In this document: piece by piece, positions 8,341-17,363 of the stretch | Layout of the letters: the number at the start of each line of letters is the position of its first letter | Numbering within the stretch: position 1 is the stretch's first letter | Assembly (NCBI GenBank): GCA_945865675.1 | Contig: CAMBFO010000006.1 | Location: 1 to 50,323 of the forward strand | DNA: 50,323 bases | Source of the DNA: Comamonas sp. lk | GTDB taxonomy: Bacteria; Pseudomonadota; Gammaproteobacteria; Burkholderiales; Burkholderiaceae_C | Direction of reading: 5' to 3' | The notes under the pieces: generated by a model | Told to the model about the DNA's origin: nothing | Database searches by the model: none | The model's input: the letters and a program-made list of their open reading frames with translations, nothing else | Made by a program: the position numbers and the translations under genes

Positions 8341-11270
8341 GCAGTAGCCTCCGCCACCGGGTCATTGACACCAAAGCCTGCGTTTTCTCGGGTGCTGCCG
8401 CCTTTACTGACCGCCACCGCGCAATACTTGAACTCAGGGATTTTGCCCACGGGGTCCAGCGCGGAGTTGGTCAGTTCATTGGCGGCCGCTTCGTAATAGG
8501 CAAAGGGCACAAACACTGCGCCTTGCGGCGTGCCATCGTCGCGGCGTACATGCAGCGCTACTTCGCCCCGGCGTGAGGCGATGGTGATGATGTCGCCAGC
8601 CTCCACGCCCATGGCCTTCAGGTCCGCGCCACACATGGAGGCAGTGGCCATGGGCTCAATCGCATCCAGCACCTTGGCGCGGCGCGTCATGCTGCCGGTA
8701 TGCCAATGCTCCAACTGACGACCGGTAATCAGCACAAAGGGGTAAGCCGCATCAGGACGCTCGTTGGCGGGAATGATGTCGGCGGGCACCAGTTTGACAC
8801 GGCCACTGGCGGTGGGGAATTTATCGATAAACACCGTAGGTGTTCCCGGCGCGTCTTCGCTCAGGCAGGGATAAGTCACGCTGGACTCGCGCTGCAAACG
8901 CTCCCAGGTAATACCCGAAATAGCCGCGTGCATAGCGCGGCGCATTTCGTCATAGACGGCGGCTACGCCATCGTGCTCGCCCTGGTAATCCCAGGGCAAA
9001 CCGATACGCTTGGCGAGGTCTTGCAATATCCACAAATCGGCACGGGCCTGGCCGGGCGGATCGATGGCTTGCTTGCCCAGTTGCACCATGCGGTCGGTGT
9101 TGCTAACGGTGCCGTTTTTCTCGGGCCAGGCGGTAGCGGGTAGCACCACGTCGGCCAACCAAGCGGTCTCGGTCATGAAAATATCTTGCACCACCAGATG
9201 CTCCAAACTGGCCAGGGCGTGGCGCGCATGATTGAGGTCGGGGTCGCTCATGGCGGGGTTTTCCCCCATGATGTACATGCCGCGAATCTTGTGCGGATCG
9301 CTGTCCTCGGCCAGCGCTTTGTGCATGATTTCCACCACGGTATAGCCCGGCTTGTCATCCAGCTTGGTGCCCCAGAAGTCTTCAAACCAGGCATGCGCTG
9401 CGGCGTTGTCCACACGCTGGTAGTTGGGGAACATCATCGGAATCAGGCCCGCGTCCGACGCGCCCTGCACATTGTTTTGGCCGCGCAGTGGATGCAGGCC
9501 CGAGCCGGGTTTGCCGATCTGGCCGGTCACGCTGACCAGCGCGATCAGGCAACGTGCGTTGTCGGTGCCGTGCACATGCTGGCTGATGCCCATGCCCCAC
9601 AAAATCATCGCGCCTTTGGCTTTGGCAAAAGCCCGTGCCACTTCGCGCAAAGTTTGGGCCGGGATGCCACAAATCGGCGCCATGGCTTCGGGGCTATAGC
9701 CTTTGACGTTATCGCGCAGTGCTTCGTAATTGCTAGTGCGGTTGGCGATAAAGGTTTCGTCCGTCAGACCTTCTTCAATCACCGTGTGGATCAGTGCATT
9801 GAGCATGGCCACATCGGTATCGGCCTTGAACTGCAAGGTGCGCCAGGCGTGTTGCCCGATGTCAGTGATGCGCGGGTCGGCCAGCACGATTTTGGCGCCG
9901 CGCTTGGCGGCGTTTTTCATCCAGGTGGCCGCTACCGGGTGGTTGGACGTGGGGTTGGAGCCGATGATAAAAATTAAATCTGCGTGCTCCACATCGTTGA
10001 CCTGGTTGCTCACAGCCCCTGAGCCTACGCCTTCGAGTAGCGCCGCGACACTGGAGGCGTGGCACAAGCGGGTGCAGTGGTCCACGTTATTGCTGCCAAA
10101 GCCGGTGCGCACCAGCTTTTGGAACAAATACGCTTCTTCATTGCTCCCTTTGGCCGAGCCGAAACCAGCCAACGATTTGGGGCCATGGGTATCGCGCAAA
10201 CCTTTGAGGCCACCCGCGGCCAGTGCCATAGCTTCTTCCCAAGTCGCCTCACGAAACACATCCGACCAATCCGCGGTATCGCGGTTAAGGTGGTTGATCT
10301 GCTCCGGGTCTTTACCCACGCCGGCTTTGCGAATCAGCGGAACCGTCAGGCGCTGCGGACTGGCGGCATAGTCAAAACCAAAGCGGCCTTTGACGCACAA
10401 GCGGCTGTGATTGGCCGGGCCGTCGCGTCCGTCTACACTGACGATGACGTTGTCTTTCACGTTGTAGGTCAGCAAGCAACCGACGCCGCAAAACGGGCAG
10501 ACCGAGTCCACTTTTTTGTCTACCACCTGGCTGCCCACTTGCGTCTTGGGCATGAGCGCACCGGTGGGGCAGGCTTGCACACATTCGCCGCAAGCCACAC
10601 ACGTGCTATCGCCCATGGGGTCGTGCAAATCAAACACGATTTCGCTGTGCGAGCCGCGCATGGCGTAGCCGATCACGTCGTTCACCTGCTCTTCGCGACA
10701 GGCACGCACGCAGCGGTTGCACTGAATACAAGCATCTAGGTTCACCGCCATCGCGGGGTGCGACATATCGGATTTGGGTTGCTCGCGGCGCAGTGCTTTG
10801 AGCTCCGGGCGGACAGTGACGTCCATACGAGCAGCCCAATCACTGAGTTCGCCGTGCTGCCCATGGTGATGTGCTTTGGCCTGTGCCCCATCGTCGCCCG
10901 GCACCGCCTTGGCAGAAGAGGCATCGTTCCACTTGTATCCCACATCCGGCATATCGGAGAGCAGCATCTCCAACACCAACTTTTGGCTCTTGACCGCGCG
11001 CTCACTGTGCGCCTGCACTTCCATGCCTTCGGTGGCGCTGCGGCAGCAGCTGGGGGCCAGGGTACGCTCGCCTTTGATCTCAACCACGCAAGCGCGGCAA
11101 TTGCCGTCGGCGCGCATACCGTCTTTGTAGCAAAGGTGCGGAATATCCACACCATGGCGCTTGGCGGCTTTGAGAATGGTTTCACCTTCAAAGGCGTGGA
11201 TGGTTTGCGCATCGAGCTTGAACTCGATCGTTTTGAGCGTCACTTCGGACAGCTTGGCGGGTGCATTCAT
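8337..11270 (-). CDS. fdsA: NAD-dependent formate dehydrogenase, molybdenum alpha subunit
   Basis: 977 residues. It oxidises formate to CO2 at a bis-MGD molybdenum centre and passes electrons through Fe-S clusters to FdsGB and NAD+. An N-terminal [2Fe-2S] domain uses C47, C58, C61 and C75; two ferredoxin clusters follow (CIQCNRCVRAC at 181-191 and CVACGECVQAC at 224-234). The NarG/FdhF-type cluster is CPFCGVGC (258-265) plus C292. The catalytic Cys-His pair is C403-H404 in RLCHA, so this is a cysteine and not a selenocysteine enzyme. ATG 11270 follows the fdsGB stop by one nucleotide, with AAGAGGTGG inside fdsGB as ribosome binding site. Confidence 0.95.
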   Translation of the reverse strand: MNAPAKLSEVTLKTIEFKLDAQTIHAFEGETILKAAKRHGVDIPHLCYKDGMRADGNCRACVVEIKGERTLAPSCCRSATEGMEVQAHSERAVKSQKLVLEMLLSDMPDVGYKWNDASSAKAVPGDDGAQAKAHHHGQHGELSDWAARMDVTVRPELKALRREQPKSDMSHPAMAVNLDACIQCNRCVRACREEQVNDVIGYAMRGSHSEIVFDLHDPMGDSTCVACGECVQACPTGALMPKTQVGSQVVDKKVDSVCPFCGVGCLLTYNVKDNVIVSVDGRDGPANHSRLCVKGRFGFDYAASPQRLTVPLIRKAGVGKDPEQINHLNRDTADWSDVFREATWEEAMALAAGGLKGLRDTHGPKSLAGFGSAKGSNEEAYLFQKLVRTGFGSNNVDHCTRLCHASSVAALLEGVGSGAVSNQVNDVEHADLIFIIGSNPTSNHPVAATWMKNAAKRGAKIVLADPRITDIGQHAWRTLQFKADTDVAMLNALIHTVIEEGLTDETFIANRTSNYEALRDNVKGYSPEAMAPICGIPAQTLREVARAFAKAKGAMILWGMGISQHVHGTDNARCLIALVSVTGQIGKPGSGLHPLRGQNNVQGASDAGLIPMMFPNYQRVDNAAAHAWFEDFWGTKLDDKPGYTVVEIMHKALAEDSDPHKIRGMYIMGENPAMSDPDLNHARHALASLEHLVVQDIFMTETAWLADVVLPATAWPEKNGTVSNTDRMVQLGKQAIDPPGQARADLWILQDLAKRIGLPWDYQGEHDGVAAVYDEMRRAMHAAISGITWERLQRESSVTYPCLSEDAPGTPTVFIDKFPTASGRVKLVPADIIPANERPDAAYPFVLITGRQLEHWHTGSMTRRAKVLDAIEPMATASMCGADLKAMGVEAGDIITIASRRGEVALHVRRDDGTPQGAVFVPFAYYEAAANELTNSALDPVGKIPEFKYCAVAVSKGGSTRENAGFGVNDPVAEATA

Positions 11271-11271
11271 A

Positions 11272-13071
11272 TCAGGCCACCTCTTGGGGGAAATATTTCT
11301 GAACGCAGCGCACCGGGTTGGGCGCTGCCTGGCCGAGGCCGCAAATTGAGGCATCGGTCATCACGATGTTGAGGTCTTCCAGCGTCTGGTGGTCCCAGTG
11401 CGCCGCTTGCATCAAAGTGGCAGCTTTATCGGTGCCAACGCGGCAGGGGGTGCACTGACCGCAGCTCTCGTGCGCGAAAAAGCGCATCATGTTGAGCGCC
11501 GCATCGCGCGCCTTGTCTTTATCACCCAGCACGATGACCGCTGCCGAGCCGATAAAGCAGCCATAGGGCTGCAAGGTGTCAAAGTCCAGGGGAATGTCGG
11601 CCATGCTGGCCGGCAATATGCCGCCCGATGCGCCGCCAGGTAGATAGGCGTACAGGCTATGGCCATCGGCCATGCCGCCGCAATATTCATCTACCAATTC
11701 GCGCAGGCTGATACCGGCTGGCGCCAGCTTGACGCCGGGGTGGTTCACCCGGCCACTGACGCTAAAGCTGCGCAAACCTTTGCGCCCATTGCGCCCAAAG
11801 CTGCTGAACCACTGCGGGCCTTTTTGCACGATGTCGCGCACCCAGTAAAGGGTCTCAAAGTTGTGCTCTAGTGTGGGGCGACCAAACAAGCCCACTTGCG
11901 CGATATAGGGCGGGCGCATACGCGGCTCGCCACGCTTGCCCTCAATGCTTTCAATCATGGCCGACTCTTCGCCGCAAATGTAGGCACCGGCGCCACGACG
12001 CAAATAAATCGTGGGCAGCGGGCACGGCGGGTTCGCCTGCAAAGCCGCGATTTCCTGCTCCAGGATGGCACGGCAGCCGTGGTATTCGTCACGTAAATAG
12101 ATGTAGCAAGCGTCTATGCCGACGACCTGTGCGGCAACCAGCATGCCTTCAAGAAAACGGTGGGGGTCGCGCTCCAAATAGGTACGGTCTTTGAAGGTAC
12201 CGGGCTCGCCTTCGTCAATATTGACCGCCATCAGCTTGGGCGCAGGCTGGTCGCGCACGATGCGCCATTTGCGGCCGGCCGGAAAGCCTGCGCCGCCCAG
12301 GCCGCGCAGGCCCGAGTCTTCCATGGCTTTGACAATAGCTTCACCGTCCTGCTTGCCCTGCGACAAGGCTGCGGCCAACTGATAACCGCCCCGCGCCACA
12401 TAGGCTTGCAAGCCCACATACGCAGGGGCGACTTGCACATCGGCCCGGGCAGGCGACACCGCTTTTTCACTATGTGCAGCGGCATCAAACACGGCGTCTT
12501 GCGCGGCGGGCGGGTGCTGGCAGGCTTGCGCCTGTACCGCACCGGCGACCAGCTCTGGCGTAGCAAAAGGGACCGGATTTTGGTCCACCACGGCAGCGGG
12601 GGCTTGTTCGCAGCGTCCGATGCAGGGGGCTGCAATCACGCGCACATCGTCACGCCCCAAAATGGCCGGCAAGCGTGCCAGCAAGTCTTTGGCACCGGCC
12701 ATTTCGCAACTCAGGCCGTCGCAAACCCGCACGGTGATGGCGGCAGCCTGAGCGTCACCGCGCAGCACCTCAAAGTGGTGATAAAAAGTGGCGACCTCAA
12801 ACACTTCGGCCATGCCGATGCGCATTTGCTTGGACAGCGCCACCAAGTGCCTGTCGTGCAGGCAGCGGAAAGTGTCGTTGAGCTTGTGCAGGTATTCAAT
12901 CAGCAACTCGCGCGGGAGCGGGCCATCGCCAAGGAGGGCCTGCACTTCCAGAACCGAGGTGTCCTCGGGCTGGCGGCCTTTAAGCTTGCTTTTGCTGCGG
13001 ATGCGCTTGCGCATATCGTCCACCGTGCCCAAACGGACGGCGGCGGGACTGTGAACAGTGGTCTGGGTCAT
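11272..13071 (-). CDS. fdsB: Fused gamma-beta subunit of NAD-dependent formate dehydrogenase (FdsG-FdsB)
   Basis: 599 residues from ATG 13071. Residues 1-170 resemble NuoE/FdsG, with the thioredoxin-like [2Fe-2S] ligands C117, C122, C150 and C154. From about 210 onward it resembles NuoF/FdsB: the FMN/NADH glycine-rich loop LRGLGGAGFPAGRKW, the block GEEPGTF-like NIDEGEPGTFKDRT, and the [4Fe-4S] motif ESCGQCTPCRVGT with a last Cys in ASICGLG. It carries electrons from FdsA to NAD+. In Cupriavidus and Rhodobacter G and B are separate; here they are one protein joined by an Ala/Gln-rich linker. An in-frame TTG 15 nt upstream is an alternative start; no clear Shine-Dalgarno favours either. Confidence 0.93.
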   Translation of the reverse strand: MTQTTVHSPAAVRLGTVDDMRKRIRSKSKLKGRQPEDTSVLEVQALLGDGPLPRELLIEYLHKLNDTFRCLHDRHLVALSKQMRIGMAEVFEVATFYHHFEVLRGDAQAAAITVRVCDGLSCEMAGAKDLLARLPAILGRDDVRVIAAPCIGRCEQAPAAVVDQNPVPFATPELVAGAVQAQACQHPPAAQDAVFDAAAHSEKAVSPARADVQVAPAYVGLQAYVARGGYQLAAALSQGKQDGEAIVKAMEDSGLRGLGGAGFPAGRKWRIVRDQPAPKLMAVNIDEGEPGTFKDRTYLERDPHRFLEGMLVAAQVVGIDACYIYLRDEYHGCRAILEQEIAALQANPPCPLPTIYLRRGAGAYICGEESAMIESIEGKRGEPRMRPPYIAQVGLFGRPTLEHNFETLYWVRDIVQKGPQWFSSFGRNGRKGLRSFSVSGRVNHPGVKLAPAGISLRELVDEYCGGMADGHSLYAYLPGGASGGILPASMADIPLDFDTLQPYGCFIGSAAVIVLGDKDKARDAALNMMRFFAHESCGQCTPCRVGTDKAATLMQAAHWDHQTLEDLNIVMTDASICGLGQAAPNPVRCVQKYFPQEVA

Positions 13072-13078
13072 GGCGTTG

Positions 13079-13092
13079 GGGTACAAGTACCC
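13079..13092. promoter_or_regulatory. Perfect palindrome at the 5' end of the fds operon
   Basis: GGGTACAAGTACCC has 6-bp arms around a 2-bp centre and lies 8 bp upstream of the fdsGB ATG. It could be an operator or a short hairpin in the mRNA affecting initiation. The remaining gap to mobA (13093-13254) is AT-richer than the flanks and has no gene I can support; an operon promoter is expected there but no convincing -35/-10 pair stands out. Confidence 0.4.
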
Positions 13093-13254
13093 ATGAAATT
13101 AGCGCCAGAGTATGGGTGCATAGATCTATTGGCGTCCAATTGAATCGCTACATTAAGCCATTCAAATCCTGAATGACGCAATGCAGCAATCGCCAGATCA
13201 GCAATGACCTCACGCGAGTACCGATGCCAGGCCGGAACAGATGCCGGGGGGTGA

Positions 13255-13905
13255 CTAAGGGACCTGCGCAGCCCCGGCCTGACTTTCCAAGGCCTGTAGC
13301 TCGTCCAGGGTGTTGGCGTTGAAGAAGGCCAAAGGATCATCGCCCGGCTGGTCAAAGGGCACCAGCACCAGGCGTTGCTGCGCGGCCCAGGCGTCTATCT
13401 TGCGCCCACCCGCCTGCGTAAAGTTCAGCAGACCGGGCAATAGATCGGCGCGTAGCAGGCAAAAAACGGGCTGCTTGCGAAGGCGCGTTTGGCCTTGTTC
13501 GTCGCGCTCGGGCGCAGCGGCCATGGCAATTTGCGCGTCTTGCGCCTCTAGCGCAGCGCACAGGCGCGGCACCAAATCCAGCGGAAACAAAGGCGTGTCG
13601 CAGGGCACGGTAAGCAAATACGGTGTTTCGCAATGCGCCAGGCCCACCAAAAAACCCGCCAGCGGACCGGCGTAATCGGCCAGCCCGTCGGGAAATACCG
13701 GCGCGCCAAAAGCTTCGTAATGTTCAAGATTTCGGTTGGCATTGAGCATGACTGGGCCTACGCTGCCCGTGGCGCACAGGCGCTCCAAGCTGTGCAATGC
13801 CAGGGGTTTTCCCCTGAAACTTTGCAAGCCTTTATCCACCCCGCCCATGCGGCTACCGCGGCCGCCGGCGAGCAAAACTGCGCTAATGTCCTGCGGCTTA
13901 ATCAT
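13255..13905 (-). CDS. mobA: Molybdenum cofactor guanylyltransferase MobA
   Basis: 216 residues. MobA joins GMP from GTP to molybdopterin, producing the MGD form of the cofactor that FdsA needs. The nucleotide-binding motif is [17 protein letters not shown] (residues 11-27), the Mg2+-site region [10 protein letters not shown] is present, and the C-terminus has the family's [10 protein letters not shown]. It lies directly upstream of the fds operon on the same strand and 21 bp after the LysR gene, forming a cofactor-plus-enzyme neighbourhood. Confidence 0.94.
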   Translation of the reverse strand: MIKPQDISAVLLAGGRGSRMGGVDKGLQSFRGKPLALHSLERLCATGSVGPVMLNANRNLEHYEAFGAPVFPDGLADYAGPLAGFLVGLAHCETPYLLTVPCDTPLFPLDLVPRLCAALEAQDAQIAMAAAPERDEQGQTRLRKQPVFCLLRADLLPGLLNFTQAGGRKIDAWAAQQRLVLVPFDQPGDDPLAFFNANTLDELQALESQAGAAQVP

Positions 13906-13926
13906 GCGCGGCCTTTTGGATAGCGC

Positions 13927-14889
13927 TCAGGCAGATCCGGCTACGGGCGAAGTCAACATGCCACTGTGCATGGCCGCGTGTTGCAGCCATTGCGCGTCGC
14001 GCGCAAGATCCATGGCCACTTGCAAGGCACGCGAGGGGCGCATCTGCGCGTTAAACATGAAGCCTATGGGCGTGCGTACTTCGGGCTCAACCAAGGGCAG
14101 TGCTTCGAGCTGGCGGTCACCGCGCACTACGCCGACCAAGGCGCCGGGCAAAATGCCACACATTTGGCCTTGCACCACGCTCAAGGCCATGGCCAAGATG
14201 GAATTAGTCTCCATGGCCGGGACCACTTGCACACCGGCCTGGAGCAAGGCGGCATCGACAATCGTGCGGTTGTGCATTTCCGGCGTTAGCAGGCATAAGG
14301 GGAAGCGACCCGCTTGCTGCCAAGTTAGGGGGTGACCTATGCGCAGACCATCGACTTGCGGGCTGTCAGCGCGGCGCAACAAAAAATAGTGTTCTGTGTA
14401 TTGCGCAATAGCACCAAGGCGCGCACCTTTAGAGTCCATGCGTTCAACATAGCCCATAGCCAGGTCCAGTGACAAGGTCTCCAAGCCTTTTTCCAGCTCC
14501 GGCGAACTCAGCGATAAGACGATTGGCCGGATACCGTTTTGCCGAGCCTGCAACATCGCGGCAAAGCGCGCGGCCACCGGCACCGCCGTGGGTACCGCCC
14601 CAATGCGCAGCGGTCCGTGCGGCGCCAAGGCATCGCCTTTGAGCGACTCTTGCAACAAAGCATGCTCGTGCAGCATGCGCTGCGCCGAGGCCAAAACAAT
14701 TTCTCCCTCGGGGGTGAAGCCCACGTAATTGCGCTCACGCTTGACAATGACCGCCCCAAACTCCTCCTCCAATGCGCGCAAAGCATTAGACAGCGCCGGT
14801 TGCGTTATGTGGCAAGCCTGCGCCGCCCGCCCGAAATGGCGGTGCTCGCTCAAAGCCACCAGATAACGCAGACTCGGAAGTAGATTCAT
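13927..14889 (-). CDS. LysR-family regulator, probable regulator of formate dehydrogenase genes
   Basis: 320 residues. The N-terminal winged helix-turn-helix covers about residues 3-62 (LVALSEHRHFGRAAQACHITQPALSNALRALEEEF), followed by a periplasmic-binding-protein-like effector domain to about 300. Its place, 21 bp before mobA and in line with fdsGB-fdsA-fdhD, suggests it governs that set; Cupriavidus fds genes are also controlled by a LysR-type protein (FdsR). Effector and mode of action are not visible. A C-terminal tail of about 20 residues is small and uncharged. Confidence 0.88.
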   Translation of the reverse strand: MNLLPSLRYLVALSEHRHFGRAAQACHITQPALSNALRALEEEFGAVIVKRERNYVGFTPEGEIVLASAQRMLHEHALLQESLKGDALAPHGPLRIGAVPTAVPVAARFAAMLQARQNGIRPIVLSLSSPELEKGLETLSLDLAMGYVERMDSKGARLGAIAQYTEHYFLLRRADSPQVDGLRIGHPLTWQQAGRFPLCLLTPEMHNRTIVDAALLQAGVQVVPAMETNSILAMALSVVQGQMCGILPGALVGVVRGDRQLEALPLVEPEVRTPIGFMFNAQMRPSRALQVAMDLARDAQWLQHAAMHSGMLTSPVAGSA

Positions 14890-14909
14890 AGCGCAACTGC
14901 CATGCGTGC

Positions 14910-16001
14910 TCAGGTATCTTTAGAAATTTTGATCGACGGGAACTTGGACGAAAAGTCTTTGTTCTTGGCCGCAATCGCCACCGCGACTTTGCGCGCAACG
15001 GCCATATAAACAGCCGCCACCTCCCCTTTCGGGTCGGCTACGACCGTTGGCTTGCCGCTATCGGCCTGCAAACGGATTTGCATGTCCAAAGGCAGCGCAC
15101 CCAAGTAGTCCATCTGGTATTCCTGCGCCAGATCGCGCCCGCCATCGGCACCGAAGATGTGCTCGACATGCTTGCAGTTGCTACACACATGCACGGCCAT
15201 GTTTTCGACAATACCCAAAATCGGCACACCGACTTTTTCAAACATCTTGATGCCTTTTTTGGCATCGAGCAGCGCGATGTCTTGCGGCGTGGTCACCACC
15301 ACCGCGCCAGTCATGGGCACGCGCTGCGACAAGGTGAGTTGGATATCGCCAGTGCCAGGCGGCATGTCAACAATCAGGTAATCGAGTTCGCGCCAGTTGG
15401 TTTGGCGCAGCAATTGCTCTAGCGCCTGCGTAGCCATGGGGCCGCGCCAAATCATGGCCTGGTCTTGGTCCACCAAAAAACCGATAGACATGACTTGCAC
15501 GCCATAGTTTTCCATCGGCTCCATGGTCTTGCCGTCCGCGCTGGCGGGCTTGCCGCTGATACCCATCATCATGGGGATGCTGGGGCCGTAAATGTCGGCG
15601 TCCAGAACACCGACGCTGGCGCCCTCGGCAGCCAGGGCCAGGGCCAGGTTGACCGCGGTGGTACTTTTACCCACGCCGCCCTTGCCCGAGGCTACAGCCA
15701 CAATGTTTTTCACACCGGGCAAGAGTTGCACACCACGCTGCACCGAATGCGCCGCAATTTTGGTGTGCAGATGCACCGAGACCTGATTCACGCCATCCAA
15801 GGCTTGTACAGCGGCCGTCAGGGCAAGGCGCATGGCGCCCCACTGGCTCTTGGCCGGGTAGCCCAGTTCGACGTCAAAGGACACGGCATCTTGTGCAATC
15901 TGCACATTGCGCACCGCCTTGGTCGATACGAAATCACGCCCTGTATTGGTATCCACTACCTGTTTGAGGGCATCTAGCACGCCCTGTTCCGTCACTGCCA
16001 T
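14910..16001 (-). CDS. apbC: Iron-sulfur cluster carrier protein ApbC/Mrp
   Basis: 363 residues. A P-loop ATPase that binds and delivers [4Fe-4S] clusters in the cytoplasm. The N-terminal 95 residues are a MIP18/DUF59-like domain ([18 protein letters not shown]). The deviant Walker A is [16 protein letters not shown], the switch region is [10 protein letters not shown], and the cluster-binding CxxC is VCSNCKH. Start chosen at 16001, not at ATG 16007: AGGAG is 7 nt from 16001 but only 1 nt from 16007. It ends 20 bp before the LysR gene; metG lies across the divergent promoter, a common arrangement in beta-proteobacteria. Confidence 0.95.
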   Translation of the reverse strand: MAVTEQGVLDALKQVVDTNTGRDFVSTKAVRNVQIAQDAVSFDVELGYPAKSQWGAMRLALTAAVQALDGVNQVSVHLHTKIAAHSVQRGVQLLPGVKNIVAVASGKGGVGKSTTAVNLALALAAEGASVGVLDADIYGPSIPMMMGISGKPASADGKTMEPMENYGVQVMSIGFLVDQDQAMIWRGPMATQALEQLLRQTNWRELDYLIVDMPPGTGDIQLTLSQRVPMTGAVVVTTPQDIALLDAKKGIKMFEKVGVPILGIVENMAVHVCSNCKHVEHIFGADGGRDLAQEYQMDYLGALPLDMQIRLQADSGKPTVVADPKGEVAAVYMAVARKVAVAIAAKNKDFSSKFPSIKISKDT

Positions 16002-16097
16002 TTGCATTCTCCTGAAGGGGGTAGTCTAGCCCTGTGGCCCATGGCCTTGGCGGGTAGCGGACTTGCAATAGGCAAGAGGATCGCTACTATCGGCCAC

Positions 16098-17312
16098 ATG
16101 CTGTCCGCACCACCTGTACCCACCAAGTCCAGCGATCACAACGCCTTAGTGCTTAGCGGTGGCGGCGCGCGGGCGGCCTACCAGGTGGGCGTGCTGCAAA
16201 CCATCGCCGCCATCCGCCGTGCGCAAGGACAAGCCCACGGCCCCAATCCTTTCCCCATCCTGAGCGGCACCTCGGCGGGTGCCATCAACGCAGCTGCGCT
16301 GGCCAGCGGCGCCGATGACTTTGATAAGGCGGTGGCGCATATGGCCCACACCTGGCAACACATCCATGCCGACCAGGTCTACCACGTCAGCGGCTTGCGC
16401 ATGCTGCGCGCGGGTGCACGCTGGTTGGGCTTGTTGTCGCTGGGCTGGTTGCTGACGCGCTGGTGGCGTATCAAGCCGCGCTCTTTGCTGGATAACGCGC
16501 CCTTGGAGGGCTTGCTGGCGCACATGGTGGCGCTGGGCCGCCTACCCGATATGCTGCAAGCTGGACACCTCAAAGCCCTGGCGGTCAGCGCATCAAGTTA
16601 CACCACCGGCCAGCATGTGACCTTTTTTCAGGGCGCCAATGAAGTGCAGGAATGGCAACGATCACAGCGCTTTGGCGTGCGTGCGGGTATCGGCTACACG
16701 CATTTGATGGCCTCGGCAGCAATTCCTTTCATCTTTCCGGCCAAGGCCTTGTCTTTGCACCAGCACCACGAATATTTCGGCGATGGGTCTATGCGCCAAA
16801 TCGCACCCCTGTCGCCGGCCATCCGGTTGGGCGCCGAACGCGTGTTGGTGATAGGTGCCGGGCGCATGGCCGAACCGCATGACACCGAGCGGCCAGAAAC
16901 CGGCCAGTACCCCTCGCTGGCGCAAATCGCCGGCCATGCCATGTCCAGTATTTTTCTGGATGCGCTGGCGGTGGACATTGAGCGGGTGCAACGCATCAAC
17001 CAAACCGTAGCGCTGGTGCCTCCACAAGCACGCGCCGCCAGCAGGCTGCGCCCAGTGGAGGTGCTGGTGATTGCGCCCAGCCAGCGCTTGGACGATATCG
17101 CCAGCCGCCATGTGGGCGCCTTGCCTGTGGCGGTGCGCAGCCTTCTGGGCGGCGTCGGTATTTCGGCTGCGCCTCGGGACGCCAAAGGCGCAGCCCTGGC
17201 CAGCTATCTTTTGTTTGAAGCGGCCTACACCAAGGAACTGATGGCGCTGGGCCGCGCTGATGCGCTGGCGCAAAGGGCTGCGATCTGCGGCTTTTTCGGC
17301 TGGCCGGTCTAA
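16098..17312 (+). CDS. Patatin-like phospholipase
   Basis: 404 residues from ATG 16098. A serine lipid acyl hydrolase with a Ser-Asp dyad. The oxyanion-hole loop is [15 protein letters not shown], the nucleophile elbow is SGTSAGAIN, and the catalytic Asp is in FGDGSM. The segment [17 protein letters not shown] is strongly hydrophobic and could associate with the membrane. The insert and C-terminal domain are typical of the long bacterial patatin group (COG1752). An upstream in-frame extension to 16002 would overlap the apbC start and is not needed. Substrate and physiological role unknown. Confidence 0.88.
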   Translation: MLSAPPVPTKSSDHNALVLSGGGARAAYQVGVLQTIAAIRRAQGQAHGPNPFPILSGTSAGAINAAALASGADDFDKAVAHMAHTWQHIHADQVYHVSGLRMLRAGARWLGLLSLGWLLTRWWRIKPRSLLDNAPLEGLLAHMVALGRLPDMLQAGHLKALAVSASSYTTGQHVTFFQGANEVQEWQRSQRFGVRAGIGYTHLMASAAIPFIFPAKALSLHQHHEYFGDGSMRQIAPLSPAIRLGAERVLVIGAGRMAEPHDTERPETGQYPSLAQIAGHAMSSIFLDALAVDIERVQRINQTVALVPPQARAASRLRPVEVLVIAPSQRLDDIASRHVGALPVAVRSLLGGVGISAAPRDAKGAALASYLLFEAAYTKELMALGRADALAQRAAICGFFGWPV

Positions 17313-17363
17313 AATTGTCCCCTTTTCCCTCGTCCGGGCTGCTGTAAAAGCACCCACGCCACC

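Noticed and set aside
9186-9977. 263-codon plus-strand frame inside fdsA
   Set aside because: Mirror frame of a highly conserved molybdoenzyme region; no ribosome site and a His/Val-rich shadow composition.
12160-13143. 327-codon open frame on the plus strand opposite fdsGB
   Set aside because: It is antisense to a complete fused formate dehydrogenase subunit with all Fe-S and FMN motifs; its product is low-complexity Gly/His/Arg and shows no family motif.
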